From Betaproteobacteria bacterium (GTDB taxonomy: Bacteria > Pseudomonadota > Gammaproteobacteria > Burkholderiales > JAHFQX01), in assembly GCA_023259135.1 (NCBI GenBank), contig JAHFQX010000001.1, positions 1-64,000 on the forward strand: a DNA stretch of 64,000 bases, written 5' to 3'. Below are positions 1-8,797 of the stretch, piece after piece. Each line of letters opens with the position of its first letter. Position 1 is the first letter of the stretch. The notes below the pieces were generated by a model, which had not been told where the DNA came from, did no database searches, and saw nothing but the letters and a program-made list of their open reading frames with translations. A program made the position numbers and the translations under genes.

Positions 1-228
1 ATCGAAGGCCGCTTGCAAACCCGCAAATGGACCGATTCGGGCGGCCAGGAACGCACCACTACGGAGATCGTCGCCGACCGCATGCAAATGCTCGGCGGCA
101 GAGGGGGTTCGGACAGCGGCCGCCAACCGCCCGCCCCCGCCGAACCCCGGTCCTCGTCAGTAGAGCCGGCCACCCGAGCCGTAGAGGGCGGCGGCTTCGG
201 CGACCTGGAAGACGATATTCCGTTCTAA
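1..228 (+). CDS. ssb: Single-stranded DNA-binding protein, C-terminal part (5' end outside window)
   Basis: Reading frame [10 protein letters not shown]..., G/P/S-rich linker and acidic tip DLEDDIPF typical of SSB. Confidence 0.93.
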   Translation: MEGRLQTRKWTDSGGQERTTTEIVADRMQMLGGRGGSDSGRQPPAPAEPRSSSVEPATRAVEGGGFGDLEDDIPF

Positions 229-270
229 CTCGATCCGCGCCGCATCGAGATCCTTGGCCGTTTACGGCGG

Positions 271-1479
271 TTACCGGATCGTGGCCCAAGTCTGCCGGGC
301 GATGACCGATTCTTCGTCGGTGGGGATGACCCATGCCGACCGCGGGCTGTGTTCGGCGCTGATGCGCGGACCCCCGGCGGCGTTGGCCGCCGGGTCGAGG
401 GAAAGGCCCAGCCAGTCGGCGTCCCGGCAGACCCGGGCGCGGATTTCCGGGGCGTGTTCGCCGATGCCGCCGGTGAACACCAGGGCGTCCAGCCCGCCCA
501 GGGCGGCGGCCAGGGAGCCCAGTTCCCGGGCGATGCGGTAGACGAACAAATCCACGGCTTGCTGGGCCCGGGGGTCGGGGCTTTGCAGCAGGACTTCCAT
601 GTCGGCGCTGATGCCGGACACCCCCAGCAAGCCGCTTTGGTGGTAGAGCAGGTCTTCCAGGCTGTCGGCGTCGTGGCCTTTTTCCCGCAGCAGGTACAGC
701 AGCACGCCGGGGTCCAGGTTGCCGCAGCGGGTGCCCATCACCAAGCCGTCCAGGGCAGTGAAGCCCATGGTGGAAGCGACGCTCGCGCCGTCCCGCAGCG
801 CGCACAGGCTGGCGCCGGCTCCCAGGTGGGCCACCACCACCCGGCCGCGGGCCGCTTGGCCCAGCAGATCCGGCAGAGCACGAGCGACGTATTCGTAGGA
901 CAGTCCATGAAAGCCGTAGCGCTTGATGCCTGCCTCGGTCATGGCCCGAGGCAGGGCGAAGGCCTGGGCCACGGGCGGCTGGCCGCGATGAAAAGCGGTG
1001 TCGAAGCAGGCCACTTGAGGCAGGTTCGGGCGCATGGCGGCCAGCGCCCGGATGGCGGCCAGGTTGTGGGGCTGGTGCAGCGGCGCCAAGGGAACGAGGG
1101 TCTCCAGGGCCGCCAGGATTTCGGGGTCGATCAAGGCCGGCGCGGTGAAGCGCTCGCCGCCGTGGACCACGCGGTGCCCGGCGGCGGCGAGGGGGGCGCC
1201 GGCCAGCCGTTGCTCCACCCAGTCGAGGATTCCGGTCAAGGCCTGCCGGTGATCCGTGCCGCCGCCGGCGCCGGGTTCTAGCCGGGGGCCGGGCAAGGGA
1301 TGGCCCCCGGCATCGTGGGCCTGGCTATGGGGCCGAAGACCGATGCCCGCCACCTGGCCGCGCAACAGCCGGGCGGGACGACCGTCCCTTCGACGGGGCT
1401 CAGGGCACGTCTGGGCCTGGTAGACGGCGAACTTGATGCTGGAGGAACCGGCGTTGAGGACCAGCACCGCGCCGTTCAC
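271..1479 (-). CDS. ackA: Acetate kinase, probable GTG start, with an unusual N-terminal insertion
   Basis: VLVLNAGSSSIKFAVY, HRVVHGG, RYGFHGLSYEYVA, FTGGIGEHAPEIR motifs. Confidence 0.93.
   Translation of the reverse strand: MNGAVLVLNAGSSSIKFAVYQAQTCPEPRRRDGRPARLLRGQVAGIGLRPHSQAHDAGGHPLPGPRLEPGAGGGTDHRQALTGILDWVEQRLAGAPLAAAGHRVVHGGERFTAPALIDPEILAALETLVPLAPLHQPHNLAAIRALAAMRPNLPQVACFDTAFHRGQPPVAQAFALPRAMTEAGIKRYGFHGLSYEYVARALPDLLGQAARGRVVVAHLGAGASLCALRDGASVASTMGFTALDGLVMGTRCGNLDPGVLLYLLREKGHDADSLEDLLYHQSGLLGVSGISADMEVLLQSPDPRAQQAVDLFVYRIARELGSLAAALGGLDALVFTGGIGEHAPEIRARVCRDADWLGLSLDPAANAAGGPRISAEHSPRSAWVIPTDEESVIARQTWATIR
1378..1410. repeat. Palindromic-repeat-like segment inside the ackA coding region
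   Basis: CGACCGTCCCTTCGACGGGGCTCAGGGCACGT, similar in composition to the 5345-5463 repeats. Confidence 0.55.
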
Positions 1480-2513
1480 AGCGGCGCCTTGGGGCCGTGT
1501 CGGACCAGCAGCAGCGCCAAGGCGCAGGAGGCCTTGCGGGCCGCGACGCCGTCGGCCCGGCTGGTCAGGACGATGGGCACGCGGGCCCCCAACACCACGC
1601 CGGCGAGTTCCGCTCCCGCCAGGTATTCCAGTTGCTTGGCCAGCATGTTGCCGGATTCCAAGTCGGGCACCACCAGGATGTCGGCCCGGCCCGCCACCGG
1701 CGAGTGGATGCCCTTGGTCTGGGCGGCGGCCAGGGAAATGGCGTTGTCCAGGGCCAGCGGCCCGTCCAGGATGCCGCCGGTGATTTGTCCCCGGTCGGCC
1801 ATCTTGCACAGGGCGGCGGCTTCCACGGTGGAGCGCAGCTTGGGCGTGACGGTCTCGATGGCGGAAACGATAGCCACCTTGGGCTCGGCAATGTGCAGCA
1901 CGGCGGCCAGATCCAGGGCGTTTTGCACGATGTCCCGCTTGTCTTCCAGGGATGGGGCGATGTTGATGGCGGCGTCGGTGAGCAGCAGGGGGCGGGGATA
2001 AGCCGGCACGTCCATCACGAACACGTGGCTGATGCGCCGCCCGGTGCGCAGCCCGGTGACGGCATGCACCACCTCGGCCATCAGTTCGTCGGTATGCAAG
2101 CTGCCCTTCATCAGGGCCTCCGCTTCGCCGCCGCGCACCAAGGCCACCGCCCGGGCGGCGGCGGCGTGGCTGTGCTCGGTGGCAACGATGGGATAGCCGA
2201 ACAGATCCACTTCTTCGGCTTCGGCCACCGCCCGGATTTTGGCTTCCGGCCCCACCAGCCGCGGCACGATCAACCCGGCCCGGGTCGCTGCCACCGCTCC
2301 CAGCAGGGATTCCCGGTCGCAGGGATGGACCACCGCCGTGGTGATGGGGGCCAAGCCCTGGGCCAGGGCGAACAGCCAGGCATGCCGGGCGGGCGGCGGG
2401 ATATCCGGGGGGAGGTTGGGCGTGGGTTCATGGGGGGTTCCTTTCCGGGCCCTATCATGCCAAAGCCGCGTTGCCGTTGCCACCGGCCTTGCAAGACGCG
2501 GCGCCGGCCCCAT
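1476..2513 (-). CDS. Phosphate acetyl/butyryltransferase family protein (start uncertain, possible N-terminal frameshift)
   Basis: PTA/PTB family protein (MKGSLHTDELM, DAAINIAPSLEDKRDIVQNA, LDNAISLAAAQTKGI), overlapping ackA. Confidence 0.85.
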   Translation of the reverse strand: MGPAPRLARPVATATRLWHDRARKGTPHEPTPNLPPDIPPPARHAWLFALAQGLAPITTAVVHPCDRESLLGAVAATRAGLIVPRLVGPEAKIRAVAEAEEVDLFGYPIVATEHSHAAAARAVALVRGGEAEALMKGSLHTDELMAEVVHAVTGLRTGRRISHVFVMDVPAYPRPLLLTDAAINIAPSLEDKRDIVQNALDLAAVLHIAEPKVAIVSAIETVTPKLRSTVEAAALCKMADRGQITGGILDGPLALDNAISLAAAQTKGIHSPVAGRADILVVPDLESGNMLAKQLEYLAGAELAGVVLGARVPIVLTSRADGVAARKASCALALLLVRHGPKAPL

Positions 2514-2542
2514 ATTGTTACCGCGCCCCTAGGGCGATTCGG

Positions 2543-2548
2543 TATAAT
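2543..2548 (+). promoter_or_regulatory. Candidate -10 box (TATAAT) for the fmdB-DUF502-aspS genes
   Basis: Perfect TATAAT 28 nt before the ATG; the -35 is poor or absent. Confidence 0.4.
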
Positions 2549-2575
2549 TTTCCCTTTTGCATCAAAGGAGCAGCC

Positions 2576-2851
2576 ATGCCGATTTACGAATACCGCTGCG
2601 CTTCCTGCGCTTTCCAGAAGGAATATTTGCAGAAAGTGAACTCCGCGCCGCTGACCGATTGTCCCGAGTGCGGCGCCGCCACCTTCAATAAAATGCTCAC
2701 CGCCGCCGGCTTTCAGCTTAAGGGCAGCGGCTGGTATGCCACCGATTTCAAAGGCGGCGGCAAGCCCGCCGCCAAGGAAGAGGCCAAGGAGGAGAGTGCC
2801 GCCGGTTGCGCCGCCGGGCCTTGCGCGGCTTGCCAGCCGGCCGCCACGTGA
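2576..2851 (+). CDS. FmdB-family zinc ribbon protein
   Basis: MPIYEYRCASCAF ... CPECGAATFNKMLTAAGFQLKGSGWYATDF. Confidence 0.93.
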   Translation: MPIYEYRCASCAFQKEYLQKVNSAPLTDCPECGAATFNKMLTAAGFQLKGSGWYATDFKGGGKPAAKEEAKEESAAGCAAGPCAACQPAAT

Positions 2852-3471
2852 AGCGCTATTTCGTCACCGGGCTGCTGATTTGGATTCCCCTGGCCATCAC
2901 GGTCTGGGTGCTCAACCTATTGGTGAGCACCATGGACCAGACCCTGCTGCTGATTCCCGAGGAGTGGCGCACCGAAGGCTGGCTGGGGATCCACGTGCCG
3001 GGCATGGGAGTGGTGCTGACGGTGGTGGTGGTGTTCCTCACCGGGTTGTTCACCCGCAATATCATCGGCCAGCGGCTGGTGCGCTTCTGGGAAGGGCTGC
3101 TGTCCCGCATCCCGGTGGTGAAATCCATCTATTACAGCGTCAAGCAGGTTTCCGACACGCTGTTCTCCGATTCCGGCCAAGCGTTCCGCAAGGCCTTGCT
3201 GGTACAGTATCCCCGCCACGGCTCATGGACCATCGCCTTCCTCACCGGACAGCCGGGGGGCGATGTGGCGAACCATCTGCAAGGGGATTACGTGAGCGTC
3301 TACGTGCCCACCACCCCCAATCCCACCTCGGGATTTTTTTTGATGATGCCCCGGGCCGATGTGGTGGAGCTGGATATCAGCGTCGATGAGGCGCTCAAAT
3401 ACATCATTTCCATGGGCGTGGTAGCCCCGCCCGAGAAAGCCCCCACCGCCCAGACTTATGCCGGGGACTGA
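2848..3471 (+). CDS. DUF502 family membrane protein (GTG start, GTGA overlap)
   Basis: [22 protein letters not shown]..., [13 protein letters not shown] motif. Confidence 0.88.
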   Translation: MKRYFVTGLLIWIPLAITVWVLNLLVSTMDQTLLLIPEEWRTEGWLGIHVPGMGVVLTVVVVFLTGLFTRNIIGQRLVRFWEGLLSRIPVVKSIYYSVKQVSDTLFSDSGQAFRKALLVQYPRHGSWTIAFLTGQPGGDVANHLQGDYVSVYVPTTPNPTSGFFLMMPRADVVELDISVDEALKYIISMGVVAPPEKAPTAQTYAGD

Positions 3472-3479
3472 GACCCTCT

Positions 3480-3517
3480 AGCCGCGAAGGGCCGCCGCCC
3501 TCGCGGCTTCGATTTTT
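3480..3517 (+). terminator. Hairpin plus T-tract just upstream of aspS (terminator or attenuator candidate)
   Basis: AGCCGCGAAGGG ... CCCTCGCGGCT followed by TCGATTTTT. Confidence 0.55.
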
Positions 3518-3530
3518 CATTGGAAGCTTC

Positions 3531-5297
3531 ATGCGTAGCGAATATTGCGGTTTGATCGACAAGCAATGCCTGGGCAAGACCGTCACCTTGTGCGGCTGGG
3601 TGCATCGGCGGCGGGACCACGGCGGCATCATTTTCGTCGACCTGCGGGACCGGGAAGGCTTGGTGCAAGTGGTGTTCGATCCCGACCATGGGCCGGCCTT
3701 CCAGATCGCGGAGAGCTTGCGGGGCGAATACGTGGTGCGGGTGACGGGCACGGTGCGGCCACGGCCCGAGGGCACGGTCAACGCCGGCTTGGTGAGCGGA
3801 GAGATCGAGGTGCTGGCCCAGACCGTGGAAATTCTCAACCCGTCCCTCACCCCGCCGTTCCAACTGGACGATGACACGATAAGCGAGCCGGTGCGGCTGG
3901 AGTACCGCTTTCTCGATCTGCGGCGGCCAGCCATGCAGCGCAATCTGCGGCTGCGCTACCGGCTGGCCATGACGGTGCGTAATTTCCTGGACCGGCACGG
4001 CTTCATCGACGTGGAAACCCCCATGCTGACCCGCTCCACGCCGGAGGGAGCACGGGATTATCTGGTGCCGAGCCGGGTCCATGCGGGGGAATTCTTCGCC
4101 CTGCCCCAGTCGCCCCAGTTGTTCAAGCAACTGCTCATGGTGGCGGGCTTCGACCGCTACTATCAGATCACCAAATGCTTCCGGGACGAGGACCTGCGGG
4201 CCGATCGCCAGCCGGAATTCACCCAGATCGATATCGAGACTTCCTTCATGGGAGCTGCGCAGATCACCGCCTTGATGGAAGCCATGATCCGGGAAGTGTT
4301 TCGCGAAGTGCTGGCGGTGGAGCTGCCCGATCCCTTCCCCCGGCTCAGCTACCGGGAAGCCATGAACCGCTACGGCTCCGACAAGCCGGATCTGCGGGTG
4401 CCCCTGGTGCTGACCGAGTTGACCGATCTCATGCATCAAGTGGAATTCAAGGTGTTCCGGGAGCCGGCGGCGACTCCCGGCGGCCGGGTCGCGGCGCTGC
4501 GGGTGCCCGGCGGCGGGACGCTGACCCGCAAGGAAGTGGACGATTACACCGAATTCGCAAAAATCTACGGCGCCAAGGGATTGGCCTACATCCGGGTGAA
4601 CCAGCGCGCCGCCGGCCTCGACGGGCTGCAATCCCCCATCGTCAAGTTCCTGCCGGAGCCGGTGGTAGCGGCGATTCTGGAACGTACCGGCGCCCAGGAC
4701 GGCGATTTGATTTTCTTCGGCGCCGACCGGGCCAAGGTGGTGAACGACGCCCTCGGCGCGCTACGCGCCAAGATCGGCCACGAGCGCGGGCTGGCGGAAT
4801 CCGGCTGGCGGCCTTTGTGGGTGGAGGATTTCCCCATGTTCGAGTGGAACGAGGAAGAGAAGCGCTGGCAAGCGCTGCATCACCCCTTCACCGCGCCCGC
4901 CGACGGCCATGAAAATCTGCTGGAGTCGGATCCTGGACAAGCGCTCTCCAAAGCCTACGACATGGTGCTGAACGGCTGGGAAATCGGCGGCGGCTCCGTG
5001 CGCATCCATTCCCAGGAGATTCAAAGCAAGGTGTTCTCGGCGCTAAATATTGGCCCCGAGGAAGCCCGCCGCAAATTCGGTTTTCTGCTGGACGCGCTGC
5101 AATACGGCGCTCCGCCCCACGGCGGCCTGGCCTTCGGTTTGGACCGGGTGGTCACCCTCATGGTGGGGGCGGAATCGATCCGCGACGTCATCGCCTTCCC
5201 CAAGACCCAGCGGGCCCAATGCTTGCTGACCCAGGCTCCCAGCCCGGTGGACGAGATCCAGCTCAAGGAACTGCATATCCGCTTGCGCGGCCACTGA
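3531..5297 (+). CDS. aspS: Aspartyl-tRNA synthetase
   Basis: 588 aa, [43 protein letters not shown]; class II motifs [18 protein letters not shown] and [11 protein letters not shown]. Confidence 0.97.
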   Translation: MRSEYCGLIDKQCLGKTVTLCGWVHRRRDHGGIIFVDLRDREGLVQVVFDPDHGPAFQIAESLRGEYVVRVTGTVRPRPEGTVNAGLVSGEIEVLAQTVEILNPSLTPPFQLDDDTISEPVRLEYRFLDLRRPAMQRNLRLRYRLAMTVRNFLDRHGFIDVETPMLTRSTPEGARDYLVPSRVHAGEFFALPQSPQLFKQLLMVAGFDRYYQITKCFRDEDLRADRQPEFTQIDIETSFMGAAQITALMEAMIREVFREVLAVELPDPFPRLSYREAMNRYGSDKPDLRVPLVLTELTDLMHQVEFKVFREPAATPGGRVAALRVPGGGTLTRKEVDDYTEFAKIYGAKGLAYIRVNQRAAGLDGLQSPIVKFLPEPVVAAILERTGAQDGDLIFFGADRAKVVNDALGALRAKIGHERGLAESGWRPLWVEDFPMFEWNEEEKRWQALHHPFTAPADGHENLLESDPGQALSKAYDMVLNGWEIGGGSVRIHSQEIQSKVFSALNIGPEEARRKFGFLLDALQYGAPPHGGLAFGLDRVVTLMVGAESIRDVIAFPKTQRAQCLLTQAPSPVDEIQLKELHIRLRGH

Positions 5298-5344
5298 GGC
5301 GGTCCCGATCGAAGTTCGGATAAGTAACTGACGTCGGTAGTCTG

Positions 5345-5371
5345 CCGTTCGCCCTGTCGAAGGGTAAACGG
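5345..5371. repeat. Short palindromic repeat
   Basis: CCGTTCGCCCT-GTCGA-AGGGTAAACGG imperfect inverted repeat. Confidence 0.65.
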
Positions 5372-5383
5372 TATTGCGCCTAG

Positions 5384-5463
5384 CCGCTCATGGTTCGACA
5401 AGCCTGTCCCGAGTGCAATCGAAGGGCCTGCCCTGAGTGAAATTGAAGGGCTCACCACGAGCG
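5384..5463. repeat. Palindromic repeat interrupted by a related repeat segment
   Basis: CCGCTCATGGTTCGACAAGC ... CTCACCACGAGCG arms split by two related CCTGYCC(C/T)GAGTG..ATYGAAGGG units. Confidence 0.6.
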
Positions 5464-5468
5464 ATCCT

Positions 5469-5852
5469 ATGGAAACCGGCCTGAGCCTCAGCAGCATGGT
5501 CGCGCTGTTCGGCGCCATGGCCGTCCTGGCCGCCGTTCCCGGCGTGAGCGTTTTAGCGGTATCGGCGAGAGCGGCGGCTTTCGGATTTATCCATGGCGCG
5601 TTTACGGCCATGGGCATAGTGGCAGGCGACATCGTTTTCATTCTACTGGCCATCTTCGGGCTGGCGCTTCTCGTTGAAGCGCTGGGCGGCATGTTTTTTC
5701 TGATCAAGTACGTCGGCGGCGTTAAGCTTGCCTATGCGTATGCCGCGGGGCGAGCCAACTCCTTTTTTGGCGGCGGAATGGGAAAAGCCATGAACATCAT
5801 CGCGGTCTGCGTCATGGTCGTGGCGGGCATACAGGTCATCGCAAAGGCATAG
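5469..5852 (+). pseudogene. LysE/RhtB-type transporter, apparently internally deleted
   Basis: 127 aa: LysE-like N-terminus (AAVPGVSVLAVSARAAAFGFIHG...KYVGGVKLAY) joined to a C-terminal TM segment (MNIIAVCVMVVAGIQVI); family usually ~200 aa. Confidence 0.55.
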
Positions 5853-5991
5853 CCTCGGCGCTCGCGGCCGGATACTCGATTCGACGGATTCCCTATTGGG
5901 CGGCGATTGAAAAACTGCCGAGTCACCCGAGAATGGGGCAAAATCGGGTTTTTCCGCCGGCCTCGTTGGCCCAAATTAGAGGAGCGCCCCA

Positions 5992-6546
5992 ATGAACAAA
6001 GCAGTGCTAGCCGCCATTAGCCTAGCTGTGTTCGCCACTATTTCCCACGCGGCGAACACGAGCAAGGCGGTCCCGTACTCGGGTCAGGAATCCAGGGAGA
6101 TAAAGGCCTTGGCCGCGGAGGATGTCGAAAACTATCTCTTGGGCAAGGGCATGGGTCTTGCCAAGGCAGCGGAGCTGAACGGGTATCCAGGTCCTTCCCA
6201 TGTCTTGGCGCTGGCGGGTGAGCTGAGGCTTTCCGCCGAGCAGCAGCAACGCACGGAAGCGCTTTTCAAGTCCATGGAAACCCGGGCGAGGCAAATCGGC
6301 CGCGCCCTCGTGGATGAAGAGCGGAAGCTCGATCAATTATTCGCTTCCAAGTCCATCACGTCGGAAACCCTGACGCAGTCGCTGAAGCGAATGGGCGAGC
6401 TGCAAGCACAGGTGCGGCGAGCTCATCTTGAATCTCACCTGGCCCAGGCGGAGATTCTTGCCCCCGAGCAAGTGGTTGCCTATATGCAATTGCGCGGGTA
6501 CGGCGGGATGGAGAAGCGCGCGGAATACTCCGGGCACAAGCATTGA
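5992..6546 (+). CDS. Secreted Spy/CpxP-like helical periplasmic protein
   Basis: Signal peptide, LSAEQQQRTEALFKSMETRARQIGRALVDEERKLDQLF. Confidence 0.6.
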   Translation: MNKAVLAAISLAVFATISHAANTSKAVPYSGQESREIKALAAEDVENYLLGKGMGLAKAAELNGYPGPSHVLALAGELRLSAEQQQRTEALFKSMETRARQIGRALVDEERKLDQLFASKSITSETLTQSLKRMGELQAQVRRAHLESHLAQAEILAPEQVVAYMQLRGYGGMEKRAEYSGHKH

Positions 6547-6578
6547 CTCGGCTGACAAATTGTTGACCCCCCCGGAAG

Positions 6579-6617
6579 GTCCTTCGATAGATGCTTCGCG
6601 CTACTCAGGACGAGCGG
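6579..6617. repeat. Short repeat related to the palindromic family
   Basis: GTCCTTCGATAGATGCTTCGCGCTACTCAGGACGAGCGG. Confidence 0.55.
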
Positions 6618-6697
6618 CAAGATACTCTGTCTGCCGGCATTCGGCCGGCGGATTGGGGGCACACACTGAATTACACTGATCTCAACAGGAGGACTCC

Positions 6698-7492
6698 ATG
6701 AACTACAAAACCATCAAGCTGAAAGTCGACGGCGACGGCGTCGCTTACCTCACCCTGGCCCGCCCCGAGATTCACAATGCCATGAGCATCGAGCTGGTGC
6801 GGGAGCTGCGCGCTGCGCTGCGCGTCATCGCCGACAACGCCAAGATTCGGGCGGTGGTGGTCACCGGAGAGGGGCAGAGTTTCTGCGCCGGCGGCGACTT
6901 GAATTGGATGAAAAGCATCATGGGCCAAAGCCGCGCCCAGCGCACGGCGGAATCCAGCGAATTGGCCGATTTGCTCTACGAATTCGACCACCTGCCCACC
7001 GCGGTGATCGGCCGCATCAACGGTCCCGCCACCGGCGGCGGCTTCGGCTTGACCTGCGCCTGCGACATCGCCATCGGCTCCACCGCGGCCCGTTTCGCCC
7101 TGACCGAAGCCAAGCTGGGACTGCTGCCCGCCAACATCGCGCCCTACGTGGTGCGGCGCCTGGGGCTGGCCCGTTCCCGGCGGCTGGGGCTGGGCGCCAA
7201 GTTCGTCGATGCCGTGGAGGCGGAGCGCCTCGGCCTGCTGGACCGGGTGGAGGCGCCTGAAAATCTGGATCGGGCCGTGGAGGAAGAACTGGGCTGGATT
7301 CTCGGTTGCCCGCCGAGTTCGGTGGCGGCCACCAAACGGCTGTTCGACTATGTGGCCAACCGCGAGCCCAGGGATTGCATGATCTACACCGCCGACCGGC
7401 TGGCCGATGCCTGGGAAACCGACGAGGCCAAGGAAGGCATCGCCGCTTTTTTGGGAAAGCGGGCCCCGGCATGGAAAGTAAAGCGAGGCTGA
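6698..7492 (+). CDS. Enoyl-CoA hydratase/isomerase (crotonase) family protein
   Basis: VVVTGEGQSFCAGGDLNWM, NGPATGGGFGLTCACDIAIGS. Confidence 0.9.
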   Translation: MNYKTIKLKVDGDGVAYLTLARPEIHNAMSIELVRELRAALRVIADNAKIRAVVVTGEGQSFCAGGDLNWMKSIMGQSRAQRTAESSELADLLYEFDHLPTAVIGRINGPATGGGFGLTCACDIAIGSTAARFALTEAKLGLLPANIAPYVVRRLGLARSRRLGLGAKFVDAVEAERLGLLDRVEAPENLDRAVEEELGWILGCPPSSVAATKRLFDYVANREPRDCMIYTADRLADAWETDEAKEGIAAFLGKRAPAWKVKRG

Positions 7493-7627
7493 ACGTTGTA
7501 AGGCAGCGACGCCCCAGGGCCGTTCGGGCGACCGACCCCCTTCCACAGGATGAACGGCGGGGCGTTGGCATCAATTACTTTTCCAATCCCCAATAATCCC
7601 CCCAAATTCTTTACGGAGAGTCTTTCC

Positions 7628-8770
7628 ATGAGTTTTGCCCAATTGACCGAAGCCCACGAACTGTTCCGCGTCCAAATCCGCCGTTTCGTCGAGGAGAAGA
7701 TCCGCCCCCACGGGGAAGCCTGGGAAGAGGCGGGCCAGGTGCCCCGCGAATTGCTGCGCGAGATGGGGGCTCTGGGCTTCCTGGGGCTGCGCTATGCGGA
7801 GGAATACGGCGGCGCCGGCGCCGATCCGTTGATGTCGGTGATGCTGGCCGAGGAACTGGGGCGCTCCAGCTTCGGCGGCGTCACCGCCACGGTGCTGGTG
7901 CACACCGACATGGCTTCCCCCCATCTGGTGAACGCCGGCAACAAGGCGCAGCGCGACAAATATCTCAAGAAGGTGATTGCCGGCGAACTGGTCACGGTGA
8001 TCGGTGTCACCGAGCCCGACGCCGGTTCCGACGTGGCGGGGATGCGCGCCACGGCCCGCAAGGTGGACGGCGGCTACGTGCTGAACGGCGCCAAGATGTT
8101 CATCACCAACGGCGTCTACGGCGATCTCTATTTCATCGGCGCCAAGACCGATCCCGCCGCCAAGGGCTCCCGGGGCATTTCCATTTTCATCGTGGAAAAA
8201 GGCATGCCCGGCTTCAAGGTGGGCCGGAAGCTCCGAAAAATGGGCTGGCTGTGCTCGGACACCGCCGAGCTCATTTTCGAGGATTGCTTCGTGCCGGCGG
8301 AAAACCTGCTGGGCGAAGAGAACAAGGGCTTCTACGCCATCATGAAGAATTTCCAGAACGAGCGGCTGGTGCTGTCGGCCATGGCGGTGGGAGAATCCTT
8401 GAAGGCCTTGGAGCTCACCCTGGATTACGTCAAGGACCGCAAGGCCTTCGGCGGCGTGCTGTTCGATAAGCAGGCTATCCGCCAGCGGCTGTCCATGCGC
8501 TGGGCCCAAGTGGAAGCGGCCCGCCAGTTCGTCTATCACGTGGGCTGGAAGTACGGCCAGGGGATGGATTGCGTGAAGGAAGTCTCCATGCTGAAGGCGC
8601 TGTGCGGCGAGCTGGTGAACGACGTGATGTATGACTGCCAGCAATTCCACGGCGGCTTTGGCTACATCCGCGAATCCGCCATCGAGCGCATGGCGCGGGA
8701 TGCCCGCATCCTCCCTATCGGCGGCGGCGCGTCGGAGGTGATGCTGGAAGAAGTGGCCAAGCGCCTGTGA
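7628..8770 (+). CDS. Acyl-CoA dehydrogenase
   Basis: [52 protein letters not shown]. Confidence 0.92.
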   Translation: MSFAQLTEAHELFRVQIRRFVEEKIRPHGEAWEEAGQVPRELLREMGALGFLGLRYAEEYGGAGADPLMSVMLAEELGRSSFGGVTATVLVHTDMASPHLVNAGNKAQRDKYLKKVIAGELVTVIGVTEPDAGSDVAGMRATARKVDGGYVLNGAKMFITNGVYGDLYFIGAKTDPAAKGSRGISIFIVEKGMPGFKVGRKLRKMGWLCSDTAELIFEDCFVPAENLLGEENKGFYAIMKNFQNERLVLSAMAVGESLKALELTLDYVKDRKAFGGVLFDKQAIRQRLSMRWAQVEAARQFVYHVGWKYGQGMDCVKEVSMLKALCGELVNDVMYDCQQFHGGFGYIRESAIERMARDARILPIGGGASEVMLEEVAKRL

Positions 8771-8797
8771 CGGCGCCGGCCGCTCAAGGTTGAGGGC

